Numbered from the stretch's first letter, positions 33,772-41,963 are shown. The stretch: DNA of 64,000 bases from Acidimicrobiia bacterium (GCA_022821685.1 JAJEDD010000032.1:1-64000); one strand, 5' to 3'. Notes: generated from the letters alone by a model not told the origin. Numbers and translations are program-made.

Positions 33772-34716
33772 ATGCGGGTAGCGGTTACCGGCGCCAGCGG
33801 ACTGATCGGGCGCGCCCTGCTGGACCGTCTGGCGTCCGATGGGCATCAGACGCTGCGGGTGGCCCGGGGCCGAGCAAATGGACCGACGCTCGACCGAGAG
33901 GCCAGCAGCGGGCCCGGCGAGCAGGGGCCGGTCGTGAGCTGGGATCCCGCCGCGAACCGGATCGACAGCGAGGCATTGGAAGGCATCGACGCGGTGGTGC
34001 ACCTGGCCGGCGAGCCGATCGCGGCCCGGCGCTGGTCGCCCGCCCAGAAGCAGCGGATCGCCGACAGCCGGACGCGGGGCACCGCCCTGCTGGCCGGCGC
34101 GCTGGCCCGGCTCGACGCGCCGCCGGGGGTGCTGGTGTCTTCGTCGGCCATCGGCTTCTACGGCGACCGGGGCGACGAGCGCCTCGACGAGTCGTCCACC
34201 GGCGGGACCGGCTTCCTGGCCGACGTGTGCCGAGCTTGGGAGGCGGCCGCCGACCCGGCCCGCGCCGCCGGCATCCGGGTGGCCCATCCCCGCACCGGCG
34301 TGGTGCTTAGCGGATCGGGGGGCGCACTGGGCGAGATGCTCCCCTTCTTCCGGCTGGGCCTCGGAGGCCGGATCGGCGGCGGCCGCCAATGGGTGAGCTG
34401 GATCACCCTGCACGACGAGGTCGAGGCCCTGCTGTGGCTGCTGACCGCCGACGTGGAGGGGCCGGTGAACCTCACCGCCCCCAAGCCGGTCACCAACCGC
34501 GAGCTGACCGCGGCGCTGGGGACGGCCCTGCGCCGGCCCACCCTGCTGCCCACCCCCAAGCCCGCGCTGTGGGCCCGGCTGGGCCGCGAGCTCACCGAGG
34601 CGCTGCTCTACAGCAGCACCCGGGCCGAGCCCGCCCTGCTAGTGCGCCGCGGCTTCGATTTCGCCCACCCCGACATCGCCGCCGCCCTCGCCGCAGTACT
34701 GGCCGAACACGGTTAG
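33772..34716 (+). CDS. TIGR01777-type NAD-dependent epimerase family protein
   Basis: 314-residue extended-SDR protein. It has the N-terminal nucleotide motif VAVTGASGLIGRALLD, VVHLAGEPIAARRWSPAQK, SSSAIGFYGDRGDERLDES and a C-terminal DUF1731-like domain (LPTPKPALWARLG...LLVRRGFDF). This is the YfcH/TIGR01777 family; the substrate is unknown. ATG 33772 matches the family start, while an in-frame ATG at 33724 adds 16 residues. The end overlaps the convergent RNase H gene by four bases. Confidence 0.88.
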   Translation: MRVAVTGASGLIGRALLDRLASDGHQTLRVARGRANGPTLDREASSGPGEQGPVVSWDPAANRIDSEALEGIDAVVHLAGEPIAARRWSPAQKQRIADSRTRGTALLAGALARLDAPPGVLVSSSAIGFYGDRGDERLDESSTGGTGFLADVCRAWEAAADPARAAGIRVAHPRTGVVLSGSGGALGEMLPFFRLGLGGRIGGGRQWVSWITLHDEVEALLWLLTADVEGPVNLTAPKPVTNRELTAALGTALRRPTLLPTPKPALWARLGRELTEALLYSSTRAEPALLVRRGFDFAHPDIAAALAAVLAEHG

Positions 34717-35180
34717 GGGCCGCGGCGCGAGCGCTGATCGGCGGCTGCTCCTGAGGCCAGCTGGTCGACGATCTCGTTCCATTCGTCGCCGGAGTGGCCC
34801 TTCACCCAGCGGAACGAGATCTCGCCGGGCCGGGAGCAATACAGCTCGATCAGCGGCTCCCACAGGTTGCGGTTGGCCACCGGCTTGCGGTTGGCGTTGC
34901 GCCAGTTCCGCCGCTGCCAGCCCTCGTACCACTTGTCGCGGAAGCAGTTGACCACGTAGGTCGAGTCCGACACCACCTCCACCGGCCCCTCCAGCTCCCG
35001 CAGGGCCTCCAGCGCCGCCTGAAGCTCCATCCGCTGGTTGGTGGTGTGCGGATCGGCGCCGCAGGCCCAGGCGCCGCCGGGCACCGCCCAAGCCCAGCCG
35101 CCGGGACCGGGGTTGCCCAGGCAGGCGCCGTCGGTGTACACGACCGTTGTCTCGCTGGGCACGCCCCGATAGTCGCGCAC
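34713..35180 (-). CDS. rnhA: Ribonuclease HI
   Basis: 155-residue RNase HI. The DEDD catalytic set is D17 (VVYTDGA), E52 (RMELQA), D72 (SDSTYV) and D139 (NEIVDQLA), with H129 in VKGHSGDEWN. It cleaves RNA in RNA-DNA hybrids. A typical bacterial single-domain length, with the basic-protrusion region present (YEGWQRRNWRNANRK). Convergent with the epimerase and divergent from aceE. Confidence 0.94.
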   Translation of the reverse strand: MRDYRGVPSETTVVYTDGACLGNPGPGGWAWAVPGGAWACGADPHTTNQRMELQAALEALRELEGPVEVVSDSTYVVNCFRDKWYEGWQRRNWRNANRKPVANRNLWEPLIELYCSRPGEISFRWVKGHSGDEWNEIVDQLASGAAADQRSRRGP

Positions 35181-35225
35181 CGGCGCGCCCCGATCGCGAA
35201 TCCACCCCCGCCGTCATCGGCCAAG

Positions 35226-35257
35226 AGGCCGAGCGGGTCGATCTATCCGCTTGGCCT
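35226..35257. repeat. Minimal dispersed-repeat remnant: two ends without core
   Basis: AGGCCGAGCGG (35226-35236) and CCGCTTGGCCT (35247-35257) are inverted repeats with one mismatch around a 10-base spacer. They correspond to the terminal repeats of the 140-bp element with the core missing. The remnant lies 17 bases before the aceE start, and as RNA would fold into a hairpin at the ribosome-binding region. Confidence 0.55.
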
Positions 35258-35273
35258 CATACGCTTGTTGGCG

Positions 35274-38006
35274 GTGGCCGACAACTTTCTGCGTCAACTC
35301 CCCGACATCGACCCGGCCGAGACCCAGGAGTGGATCGACTCGCTCGACGCCATCATCGCGGCCGGCGGGCGGGAGCGGGCCCGCTACATCGTGGCCAAGC
35401 TCCTCGAGCGCTCCAACGAGCAGCAGGTGGGGGTGCCGCCCACCACCAGCACCCCCTACATCAACACCATCCCCGCCTCCGAGCAGCCCTTCTTCCCCGG
35501 CGACGAGCAGGTCGAGCGCCGCATCCGCCGCTTCGTCCGCTGGAACGCGGCGGCCATGGTGATCCGGGCCAACAAGATCGCCGACGGCATCGGCGGCCAC
35601 CTGTCCACCTTCGCCTCCTCGGCCTCGTTGTACGAGGTCGGGTTCAACCACTTCTTCAAGGGCAAGGACGACGGCCTTGTCGGCGACCACGTCTACTTCC
35701 AGGGCCACGCCGCTCCCGGCGTGTACGCCCGGGCCTACCTGGAGGGACGGCTCAGCGAGCGGGAACTCGACAACTTCCGGATCGAGGTGGGCGGCAACGG
35801 GCTGTCGGGCTATCCCCACCCCCGGCTCATGCCCGACTTCTGGGAGTACCCGACGGTGTCGATGGGGCTCGGGCCGATCAACTCCATCTACCACGCCCGC
35901 TTCAACCGCTACATGCACCACCGCCGCATCGACGACACCGCGGCCAGCACGGTGTGGTGCTTTTTGGGCGACGGCGAGTGTGACGAGCCCGAGACGCTGG
36001 GCGCCATCTCACTGGCCGGGCGCAGCGGCCTCGACAATCTCAAGTGGGTGATCAACTGCAACCTCCAGCGCCTCGACGGGCCGGTGCGGGGCAACGGCAA
36101 GATCATCCAGGAGCTCGAGGGCGTGTTCCGGGGCGCGGGCTGGAACGTGATCAAGGTGATCTGGGGCACCAAGTGGGACGAGCTGCTGATGCGCGACACC
36201 GACGGGGCCCTGCTCAACAAGATGGCCACCACCGTCGACGGCGAATACCAGCGCTACGCGGTGGAGACCGGCGACTACATCCGCGAGCACTTCTTCGGCC
36301 CCGACCCCCGCCTGCGCAAGCTGGTCGAGCACCTCGGCGACGAGGAGCTGCGAGTCCTGCCCCGGGGCGGCCACGACTACCAGAAGGTGTACGCCGCCTT
36401 CAAGGCCGCCACCGAGGTCACCGGCCAGCCCACCGTCATCCTGGCCAAGACCATCAAGGGCTGGACCCTCGGCGAGGGCTTCGAGGGCCGCAACGCCACC
36501 CACCAGATCAAGAAGATGTCCACTTCGCAGCTGATGGGGCTGCGGGCCCGGCTGCACATGGAGGCCGAGATCGACGAGGCCGACTTGGCCGACGGGATCC
36601 CGCCCTACTACCGGCCGTCGGCCGACTCGCCGGAGATCCGCTACATGATGGACCGCCGCCGCGCCCTCGACGGCGCGGTGCCCCGCCGGGTGGTGAGGGA
36701 CCGCCGCCCGGTGGCGCTGCCCGCCGACGGCCCCTTCCTAGACATGGGCAAAGGCTCGGGCGGGCGCGCGGTGTCGACCACCATGGCGTTCACCGCGCTG
36801 CTGCGAGACCTGCTGCGCGACCAGCACTTCGGCCGGCGGGTGGTGCCGATCGTGCCCGACGAGGCCCGCACCTTCGGCATGGACTCGCTGTTCAGGGAGT
36901 TCCGCATCTACGCGCCCCACGGCCAGCTCTACGAGCCGGTCGACCACGACCTGCTGCTGAGCTACAGCGAGTCGACCGACGGCCAGATCCTCGAGGAGGG
37001 CATCACCGAGTGCGGCTCGCTGGCCAGCTGGCTGGCCGCGGCCACCTCCTACGCCAACCTCGGCGTGCCCATGGTGCCGTTCTACGCCTTCTACTCGATG
37101 TTCGGCTTCCAGCGGGTGGGCGACTCGATCTGGGCCGCGGCCGACGCACGGGCCCGGGGATTCCTCATCGGCGCCACCGCGGGGCGCACCACCCTGCCGG
37201 GCGAGGGTCTCCAGCACCAGGACGGCCACAGCCATGTGCTGGCGTCGACGGTGCCGGCGTGCGAGGCCTACGACCCGGCCTTCGCCTACGAGTTGGGGGC
37301 CATCGTCGATGAGGGACTGCACCGGATGTACCCGCCCGAGGCCGCCGCCGGCGACGACGTCTTCTACTACATCACCGTCTACAACGAGAACTACGAGCAG
37401 CCGTCGCGGCCCGACCATGTGACCGGCGCCGACGTCTGCAGCGGCCTCTACAAGTTCGACGACGGGCCGGGCGGACGGAGGCGCTGTGCCACCATCTTGT
37501 TCTCGGGCGCCTCGGTGGGCGCGGCCCGCGGGGCCCAGGCGCTGCTGGCCGAGCATCACGACACGTCGGCCGAGCTGTGGAGCGCCACCTCCTACCAGCA
37601 GCTGCGACGCGAGGCTCTCGACGTGGAGCGCCGCAACCGGCTGCACCCCGGATCGGAGCCCGAGGTGCCGCTGGTCACCCGCAAGCTGAGCGACTCCGAC
37701 GGGCCGCTCGTGGCGGTGACCGACTACATGACCCTGGTCCCCGACCAGATCGCCCGCTTCACCCCGAGGCCGCTGCACGTGCTCGGCACCGACGGGTTCG
37801 GCCGCTCCGACACCCGAGAGGCGCTGCGGGGGTTCTTCGAGGTCGACGCAGCCCACATCACGGTGGCGGTGCTGTCGGCGCTGACGGCGACGGGAGAGGC
37901 GTCGCCCGACGAGGTGGCCGCCGCCATGGACCGCTACGGCATCGAGGCCGACGGCGACAACCCCGGCCACCCCGACACCGGCGCCCGGCTATCGTCACCG
38001 GCGTGA
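35274..38006 (+). CDS. aceE: Pyruvate dehydrogenase E1, homodimeric AceE type
   Basis: 910-residue E1, close to the family's usual 890-930. It has the ThDP motif GDGECDEPE...NCN, an upstream HGQ-like HVYFQGHAAPGVYA block, TIKGWTLG and HQDGHSHVLASTVP. It decarboxylates pyruvate and acetylates E2. GTG 35274 is used; the open frame extends upstream only as a shadow of rnhA. E2 and Lpd lie 2-5 kb away on the other strand. The hairpin remnant just before the start could affect translation. It overlaps the next gene (GTGA). Confidence 0.95.
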   Translation: MADNFLRQLPDIDPAETQEWIDSLDAIIAAGGRERARYIVAKLLERSNEQQVGVPPTTSTPYINTIPASEQPFFPGDEQVERRIRRFVRWNAAAMVIRANKIADGIGGHLSTFASSASLYEVGFNHFFKGKDDGLVGDHVYFQGHAAPGVYARAYLEGRLSERELDNFRIEVGGNGLSGYPHPRLMPDFWEYPTVSMGLGPINSIYHARFNRYMHHRRIDDTAASTVWCFLGDGECDEPETLGAISLAGRSGLDNLKWVINCNLQRLDGPVRGNGKIIQELEGVFRGAGWNVIKVIWGTKWDELLMRDTDGALLNKMATTVDGEYQRYAVETGDYIREHFFGPDPRLRKLVEHLGDEELRVLPRGGHDYQKVYAAFKAATEVTGQPTVILAKTIKGWTLGEGFEGRNATHQIKKMSTSQLMGLRARLHMEAEIDEADLADGIPPYYRPSADSPEIRYMMDRRRALDGAVPRRVVRDRRPVALPADGPFLDMGKGSGGRAVSTTMAFTALLRDLLRDQHFGRRVVPIVPDEARTFGMDSLFREFRIYAPHGQLYEPVDHDLLLSYSESTDGQILEEGITECGSLASWLAAATSYANLGVPMVPFYAFYSMFGFQRVGDSIWAAADARARGFLIGATAGRTTLPGEGLQHQDGHSHVLASTVPACEAYDPAFAYELGAIVDEGLHRMYPPEAAAGDDVFYYITVYNENYEQPSRPDHVTGADVCSGLYKFDDGPGGRRRCATILFSGASVGAARGAQALLAEHHDTSAELWSATSYQQLRREALDVERRNRLHPGSEPEVPLVTRKLSDSDGPLVAVTDYMTLVPDQIARFTPRPLHVLGTDGFGRSDTREALRGFFEVDAAHITVAVLSALTATGEASPDEVAAAMDRYGIEADGDNPGHPDTGARLSSPA

Positions 38007-38611
38007 ATCAGGCGAGTCGAACGCGGCTAGCGGTGGCGGGCACTCTGGCGGTCACCGGCGACGAGGCCGCCGACCGCCTGGTGAACACCGACCCGCTGGC
38101 GCTGCTGCTGGGGATGCAGCTCGACCAGCAGATCCCTATGGAGTGGGCCTTCATGGGGCCGTTGCGGCTGTCGGAGCGGCTCGGCGGCGCCTTGGACGCC
38201 CACGACATCGCCGAGCACGATCCCGACGCCTTCGCCGAGGTGGTGGGAACCAAGCCGGCGCTGCACCGGTTCCCGAGTTCCATGGCCAAGCGGATGCAGG
38301 CCCTGTGCCGCCATGTGGCCGACCGCTACGACGGCGACGCGGCCGCGCTCTGGTCCGGCGCCGCCACCGGCGAGGAGCTCTTCGGACGGCTGCGGGACCT
38401 GCCCGGCTACGGCGACGAGAAGGCCCGCATCCTGACCGCGGTCCTGGCCAAGCGCTTCGACGTGCGGCCCCAGGGCTGGGAGGCCCAGGCCGGCGCCTTC
38501 GCCGACCGCGAGCCCCGCTCGGTGGCCGACATCGACGGCCCGGAGGCGCTGGTGCGGGTGCGGGCCTGGAAGAAACAGCAGAAGGCCCGCGGCAAGAGGA
38601 AGGACGAATGA
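38003..38611 (+). CDS. HhH-GPD family protein (TIGR03252-like)
   Basis: 202-residue member of the HhH-GPD base-excision-repair glycosylase superfamily, most like the uncharacterised actinobacterial TIGR03252 group. It has LLLGMQLDQQIPMEWAFMGP at the start, then a helix-hairpin-helix LRDLPGYGDEKARILTAVLA, and the conserved RPQGWE. The iron-sulfur loop of Nth/MutY is absent. It may be a DNA glycosylase or a non-catalytic relative. GTG start overlaps the aceE stop, and its own stop overlaps the next ATG (ATGA), so four genes from aceE on form one coupled chain. Confidence 0.82.
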   Translation: MNQASRTRLAVAGTLAVTGDEAADRLVNTDPLALLLGMQLDQQIPMEWAFMGPLRLSERLGGALDAHDIAEHDPDAFAEVVGTKPALHRFPSSMAKRMQALCRHVADRYDGDAAALWSGAATGEELFGRLRDLPGYGDEKARILTAVLAKRFDVRPQGWEAQAGAFADREPRSVADIDGPEALVRVRAWKKQQKARGKRKDE

Positions 38612-39159
38612 GGGGCCGCCTCCTTGCTTGGGCTGCGGCGGTTGCCCTGGTGGCCGCCGCCTGCGGCTCCGACGACGCCGCGACGGTTGCCGAACCGATC
38701 GCCGCCGAGCCCGGCGTCGCCGCCTCCGATGCCCCTGCCGCCGCGGCCGGAGACATGCCCGACCTCGACATGGTCAGCGTGTACACGGGCGAGACCGTCA
38801 ATCTCCAGTCGCTGGTGAGCGGCGAAACACCAACCCTGCTCTGGTTCTGGGCGCCCCATTGACCGACCTGCCGGAGAGAGGCTCCGGCTCTTGAGCAGTT
38901 CGCTCAAGACAACGCCGACAGGGTGACGGTGGTGGGCATCGGCGCCCAGGACGACTTCGCCTACGCGGAGCGATTCGTGGACCAGACCGGAACCACCTTC
39001 CCGATGCTGTGGAGCGACTCCAACCAGTCGTGGCGCCACTTCGACGTGGGCAGAAACTCGAGCGTGCGGCTGCTCGACCGCGACGGCAACCTGGCCGACG
39101 ACAGCCCCGGCAGCTTCAACCCCTCCAGCCTCAACGACCAGCTCGCGGCGGTGACCTGA
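38608..39159 (+). CDS. Predicted selenoprotein: thioredoxin-fold lipoprotein with UxxC
   Basis: 183 residues if the in-frame TGA at 38860-38862 is read as selenocysteine (residue 85). Residues 1-18 are a lipoprotein signal with LVAAAC (C19). A short Ala-rich linker leads to a TlpA/ResA-like thioredoxin domain. LLWFWAPH-(TGA)-PTCRREAP places the TGA exactly on the first Cys of WCxxC. After the TGA the frame stays open for 98 codons with family-like sequence (VTVVGIGAQDDF, FPMLWSD, RLLDRDGNL) to a normal stop. TGA is an ordinary stop in many neighbours, so code reassignment is excluded. A disulfide reductase or peroxidase role outside the membrane is likely. A premature-stop pseudogene is the alternative. 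Confidence 0.8.
38863..38898 (+). promoter_or_regulatory. SECIS-like hairpin after the in-frame TGA (gene 1)
   Basis: GCCGGAG (38870-38876) pairs with CTCCGGC (38882-38888) around loop AGAGG, whose second base is G. The loop begins 14 bases after the TGA. Bacterial SECIS elements lie immediately 3' of UGA in coding sequence with a G early in the apical loop. The spacing is at the short end of what is described. CTGC and GCAG outside could extend the stem across a bulge. Confidence 0.6.
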
Positions 39160-39162
39160 GCT

Positions 39163-40536
39163 ATGCAGTGCCCGCGCCCCGCCCGAATCGCAGCCTTGCT
39201 CTTGGCTCTGACTCTGGTGGCCGCGGCCTGCGGCCGCGAAGCCGAGTCGGGATCCGACACGGCGGACACCGCGACCGACGCTGAAGCGGCGGAAAACGCC
39301 GCGGCCGAGGAGACTGAAGCCGCAGCCGCGGAGGCCCAAGCCGAAGCAGCCGCCCAAGCCGAAGCCGAAGCGCAGGCCGCGGCCGCAGAAGCCGAGGCCG
39401 CCGCCATAGCTGAGGCAGAGGCAGCCCAGGCCGCGGCCGCAGCCGCACAAGCCGAAGCCGAAGCAGCCCAGGCCGCGGCAGACGCCGCCAACGCTGAAGC
39501 TGAAGCCGACCTGGCAGCCGCCGAAGCAGAAGCCGAGGCTCAGGCCGCAGCCGAGGCCGAGGCAGAAGCCCAAGCCGCAGCCGCCGCGGCCGCCGCCGCC
39601 CAAGCCGCTTCTGAGGCAGCCACCGCCCGAGCCGAAGCCGCCGCCGCCCGGGCAGCGGAAGTAGCGGCCGCGCTGGAGGCTGCCATGGCTGAGGCTGCCA
39701 TGGCTCAGGCCGCAGAAAACCTAGATCCGACGCTGCTCGCTCAGCTTGAGGATCAGCTGGCGCAGGCCCAAGCGGCTGCCAGTGCTGCGGCCGACGCGGC
39801 AGAGGCAGCCGCAGCAGAGGCACAGGCTGAATCAGTCGAAGCCGCCCAGGCCGCCGCCGCCCAAGCCGAGGCCGCAGCTGCTGAAGCGGAGGCTGCCGTG
39901 GCCGCCGCCGAGGCTGCTGCCGCAGAAGCAGCCGCGCAATTCGAGGCCCAGGCGGCCGCGGAAGCCGAAGCCCGAGCAGCCGCCGAAGCGCAAGCCGCGG
40001 CCGAAGCCGAGGCCGCCGCGGCAGAGGCAGCCGCCCTCGCCGCCGCGGAGGCCGCCGCCGCAACCACAACCACCACTACCACAACAACAACCGCCCCTCC
40101 CACCACCACCGCCGCACCTGTCGTCGAGACCGACGTGCCCGCTCAGGACATGATCGATGTGCGCACCGGAGCGACCGTCAACCTGCGCGACTTCGTGGAC
40201 GGCTCAACGCCCCTGCTGCTGTGGTTCTGGGCCCCGCATTGACCGACCTGCCGGGCCGATGCAAGGCCCGTCGGGCAGTTCGCCCGAGACAACGAAGGCA
40301 AGGTGATCGTCATAGGCGTGGGCGGCACCGACTCCCTGGCCCAGGCCGAGAGCTTCGCAGCCGCCTACGGCGGTCCTCCCAACCTGCTGTGGAGCGACTC
40401 GTTGGTCGCGTGGCGCCATTACCGCTCCGGCAACCCCCAACTGGTGCTGCTCGACGGCGCGGGCACCACGGAAATCGCCAGACAGTCCGGCTTCCACCGG
40501 AGCCGCATAGAGGACGCACTGGCCAGCCTCGCCTGA
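39163..40536 (+). CDS. Predicted selenoprotein: stalked thioredoxin-fold lipoprotein with UxxC
   Basis: 457 residues if TGA 40240-40242 is selenocysteine (residue 360). A lipoprotein signal ends LVAAAC (C23). Residues about 36-300 are almost entirely Ala/Glu with Gln, a long continuous helix or coiled coil. A Thr/Pro linker (301-320) follows, then a thioredoxin domain: LLLWFWAPH-(TGA)-PTCRADAR, VIVIGVGGTDSL, NLLWSDSLVAWRHY, LVLLDGAGT. The post-TGA frame is open for 97 codons. It is homologous to the preceding gene only in signal and thioredoxin parts, three bases apart. The stalk could span the cell wall, holding the redox domain far from the membrane (inference). Confidence 0.8.
40243..40278 (+). 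promoter_or_regulatory. SECIS-like hairpin after the in-frame TGA (gene 2)
   Basis: GGGCC (40253-40257) and GGCCC (40265-40269) close a GATGCAA loop that begins with G, 15 bases after the TGA. Below it CTGCC (40248-40252) pairs with GGCAG (40274-40278) across a 4-base one-sided bulge. The bulged stem recalls the bacterial SECIS layout. The 12 bases directly after the TGA (CCGACCTGCCGG) are identical to those in the first gene. Confidence 0.65.
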
Positions 40537-40675
40537 GAGGGCGCGCAAATGGGTGAGAGCCGATCGCGTCGCAGCGGGGTCATTCCCGCTCTTGTTCGCT
40601 GCGCTCACGGGCCGCTCGGGCCACGGCCTCGCCCGTATGAACCGGATTCGCTCACCTATTCGCTCGGCCTCTAAG
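40535..40675 (-). repeat. Dispersed intergenic repeat, copy I (reverse orientation)
   Basis: Near-complete inverted copy starting GAGAGGGCGCGCAAATGGG directly at the stop codon of the second selenoprotein and ending CTCACCTATTCGCTCGGCCT-CTAAG. The core is intact. It separates the selenoprotein genes from the phosphate operon and ends 13 bases before the PHO box. Confidence 0.87.
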
Positions 40676-40688
40676 CCGCGACGCGACA

Positions 40689-40731
40689 TTTCACCTGCCG
40701 TTCACCGGCATTCACTCCCGGTTCACGGTGA
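40689..40731 (+). promoter_or_regulatory. PHO box: tandem TTCAC repeats upstream of pstS
   Basis: Four direct repeats at about 11-base spacing: TTTCACCTGCC (40689), GTTCACCGGCA (40700), TTCACTCCCG (40711) and GTTCACGGTGA (40721). This matches the actinobacterial PhoP/RegX3-binding PHO box (GTTCACC direct repeats, 11-bp period). It predicts that the pst operon is induced by the PhoR-PhoP system at low phosphate. The regulator gene is not in the window. Confidence 0.8.
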
Positions 40732-40824
40732 CCCCGGCTGTGGGACACCCTGCCTCTTCTAGCTTGCCTGCGGCCCGTCGAAGGCGCGGGCTGACATGCC
40801 ATATTCCCAAGGGAGGAATACCAA

Positions 40825-41904
40825 GTGAGAGATTCAAGGCGGCGGCTTCTCTGGCTGCCGGTGATTGTCGTGAGCTTCGCCCTCGTGGCCGCAGCCTGCG
40901 GCGGCGACGAAGACGCCTCTACCCCAGCGGCCGCCCCCGACACAGGTTCCAGCGATGCGGCGCCGGCCACGACCGCCGCAGCCACGGCCGAAGAAGAGAC
41001 AGCCACGGCCGAAGAAGAGATGGCCTCGGTCTCCGGCGAGGTGAACATCTCTGGTTCGTCGACGGTTGAGCCGATCTCGATCCGGGTGGCCGAGCTGTTC
41101 GAGGACGTCGCCCCGGATGTGTCGGTGACCGTTGACGGCCCCGGCACCGGCGACGGCTTCAAACTGTTCTGTGCGGGCGAGACCGACATCTCCGACGCCT
41201 CCCGCCAGATCAAGGACTCCGAGAAGGAGGACTGCTTCGCCAACGGCATCACCAACATCGTCGAGCTCAAGGTGGGCGTGGACGGCATCGCGGTGATGAC
41301 CAACGCCAACAACGGCGCGGTCGAGTGCCTCAGCTTCCACCAGCTCTTCGACTTGATCGGCCCCAACGGCGAGGGCGCCAGCACCTGGGCCGAGGCCTCC
41401 GCGGGCCTGCCCGACGCCCCGCTGGACATCTTCGGACCCGGCGAGGAGTCAGGCACCTTCGACTCCTTCATCGAAATCGTCCTCGAGGACCTCGCCGACG
41501 AAGCCGGAGTGGACGCCACCACCCGCACCGACTACAGCCCCTCAGGCGACGACAACGTGATCCTGCAGGGCATCCAGTCCAGCGACACCAGCCTGGGCTG
41601 GGTCGGCTTCGCCTTCGCCGTCAACGCCTCCGGCGTGAAGCTGCTCGAAGTCGACGGCGGCGACGGATGCGTGACACCCACCCCCGACACCATCGCCTCC
41701 AACGAATACCCCATCAGCCGGGACCTGTGGATCTACGTCAACGCCGATGCGGCCGCAGCCAACCCCGCCCTCGTCGCCTACGTCGACTTCTACGTCTCCG
41801 ACGCCCTCAGCCAGGCCGTGAGCGAGGTCGGCTACGTGCCCCTCACCGACGCCGCCCACGCAGAGACCGCCGACCGCTGGCACAGCCGCAGCCTCATCAG
41901 CTAG
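40825..41904 (+). CDS. pstS: Phosphate-binding lipoprotein PstS
   Basis: 359-residue phosphate-binding protein of the PstSCAB importer. The lipoprotein signal ends LVAAAC (C25), then comes a Thr/Ala/Glu linker (26-70). The binding fold starts GEVNISGSSTVEPIS, with phosphate-contact blocks such as GSST and FGPGEESGTFD. GTG 40825 has GGGAGG eight bases upstream. It lies behind the PHO box and is first of pstS-pstC-pstA-pstB-phoU-kinase. Confidence 0.93.
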   Translation: MRDSRRRLLWLPVIVVSFALVAAACGGDEDASTPAAAPDTGSSDAAPATTAAATAEEETATAEEEMASVSGEVNISGSSTVEPISIRVAELFEDVAPDVSVTVDGPGTGDGFKLFCAGETDISDASRQIKDSEKEDCFANGITNIVELKVGVDGIAVMTNANNGAVECLSFHQLFDLIGPNGEGASTWAEASAGLPDAPLDIFGPGEESGTFDSFIEIVLEDLADEAGVDATTRTDYSPSGDDNVILQGIQSSDTSLGWVGFAFAVNASGVKLLEVDGGDGCVTPTPDTIASNEYPISRDLWIYVNADAAAANPALVAYVDFYVSDALSQAVSEVGYVPLTDAAHAETADRWHSRSLIS

Positions 41905-41963
41905 ATAGAGGCGGCCAATCCCGGCGAAACCGGCCCGACCCCGACAAAGGTCCCTCCACCACC

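Noticed and set aside
38860-40242. Both TGA codons as pseudogene-causing nonsense mutations or sequencing errors
   Set aside because: Two diverged paralogues have TGA at the same catalytic position, identical following bases, intact downstream frames and hairpins; coincidence is unlikely, although only experiment or the presence of sel genes can settle it.
38608-40536. A general genetic-code change with TGA as a sense codon
   Set aside because: Many clear genes in the window end at TGA (for example sufC, aceE, livF) with overlapping starts, so TGA is a normal stop.
40535-40675. Repeat copy I as a rho-independent terminator only
   Set aside because: The element is complete and repeated elsewhere in both orientations, so it is better described as a mobile-type repeat, even if it may also terminate transcription.
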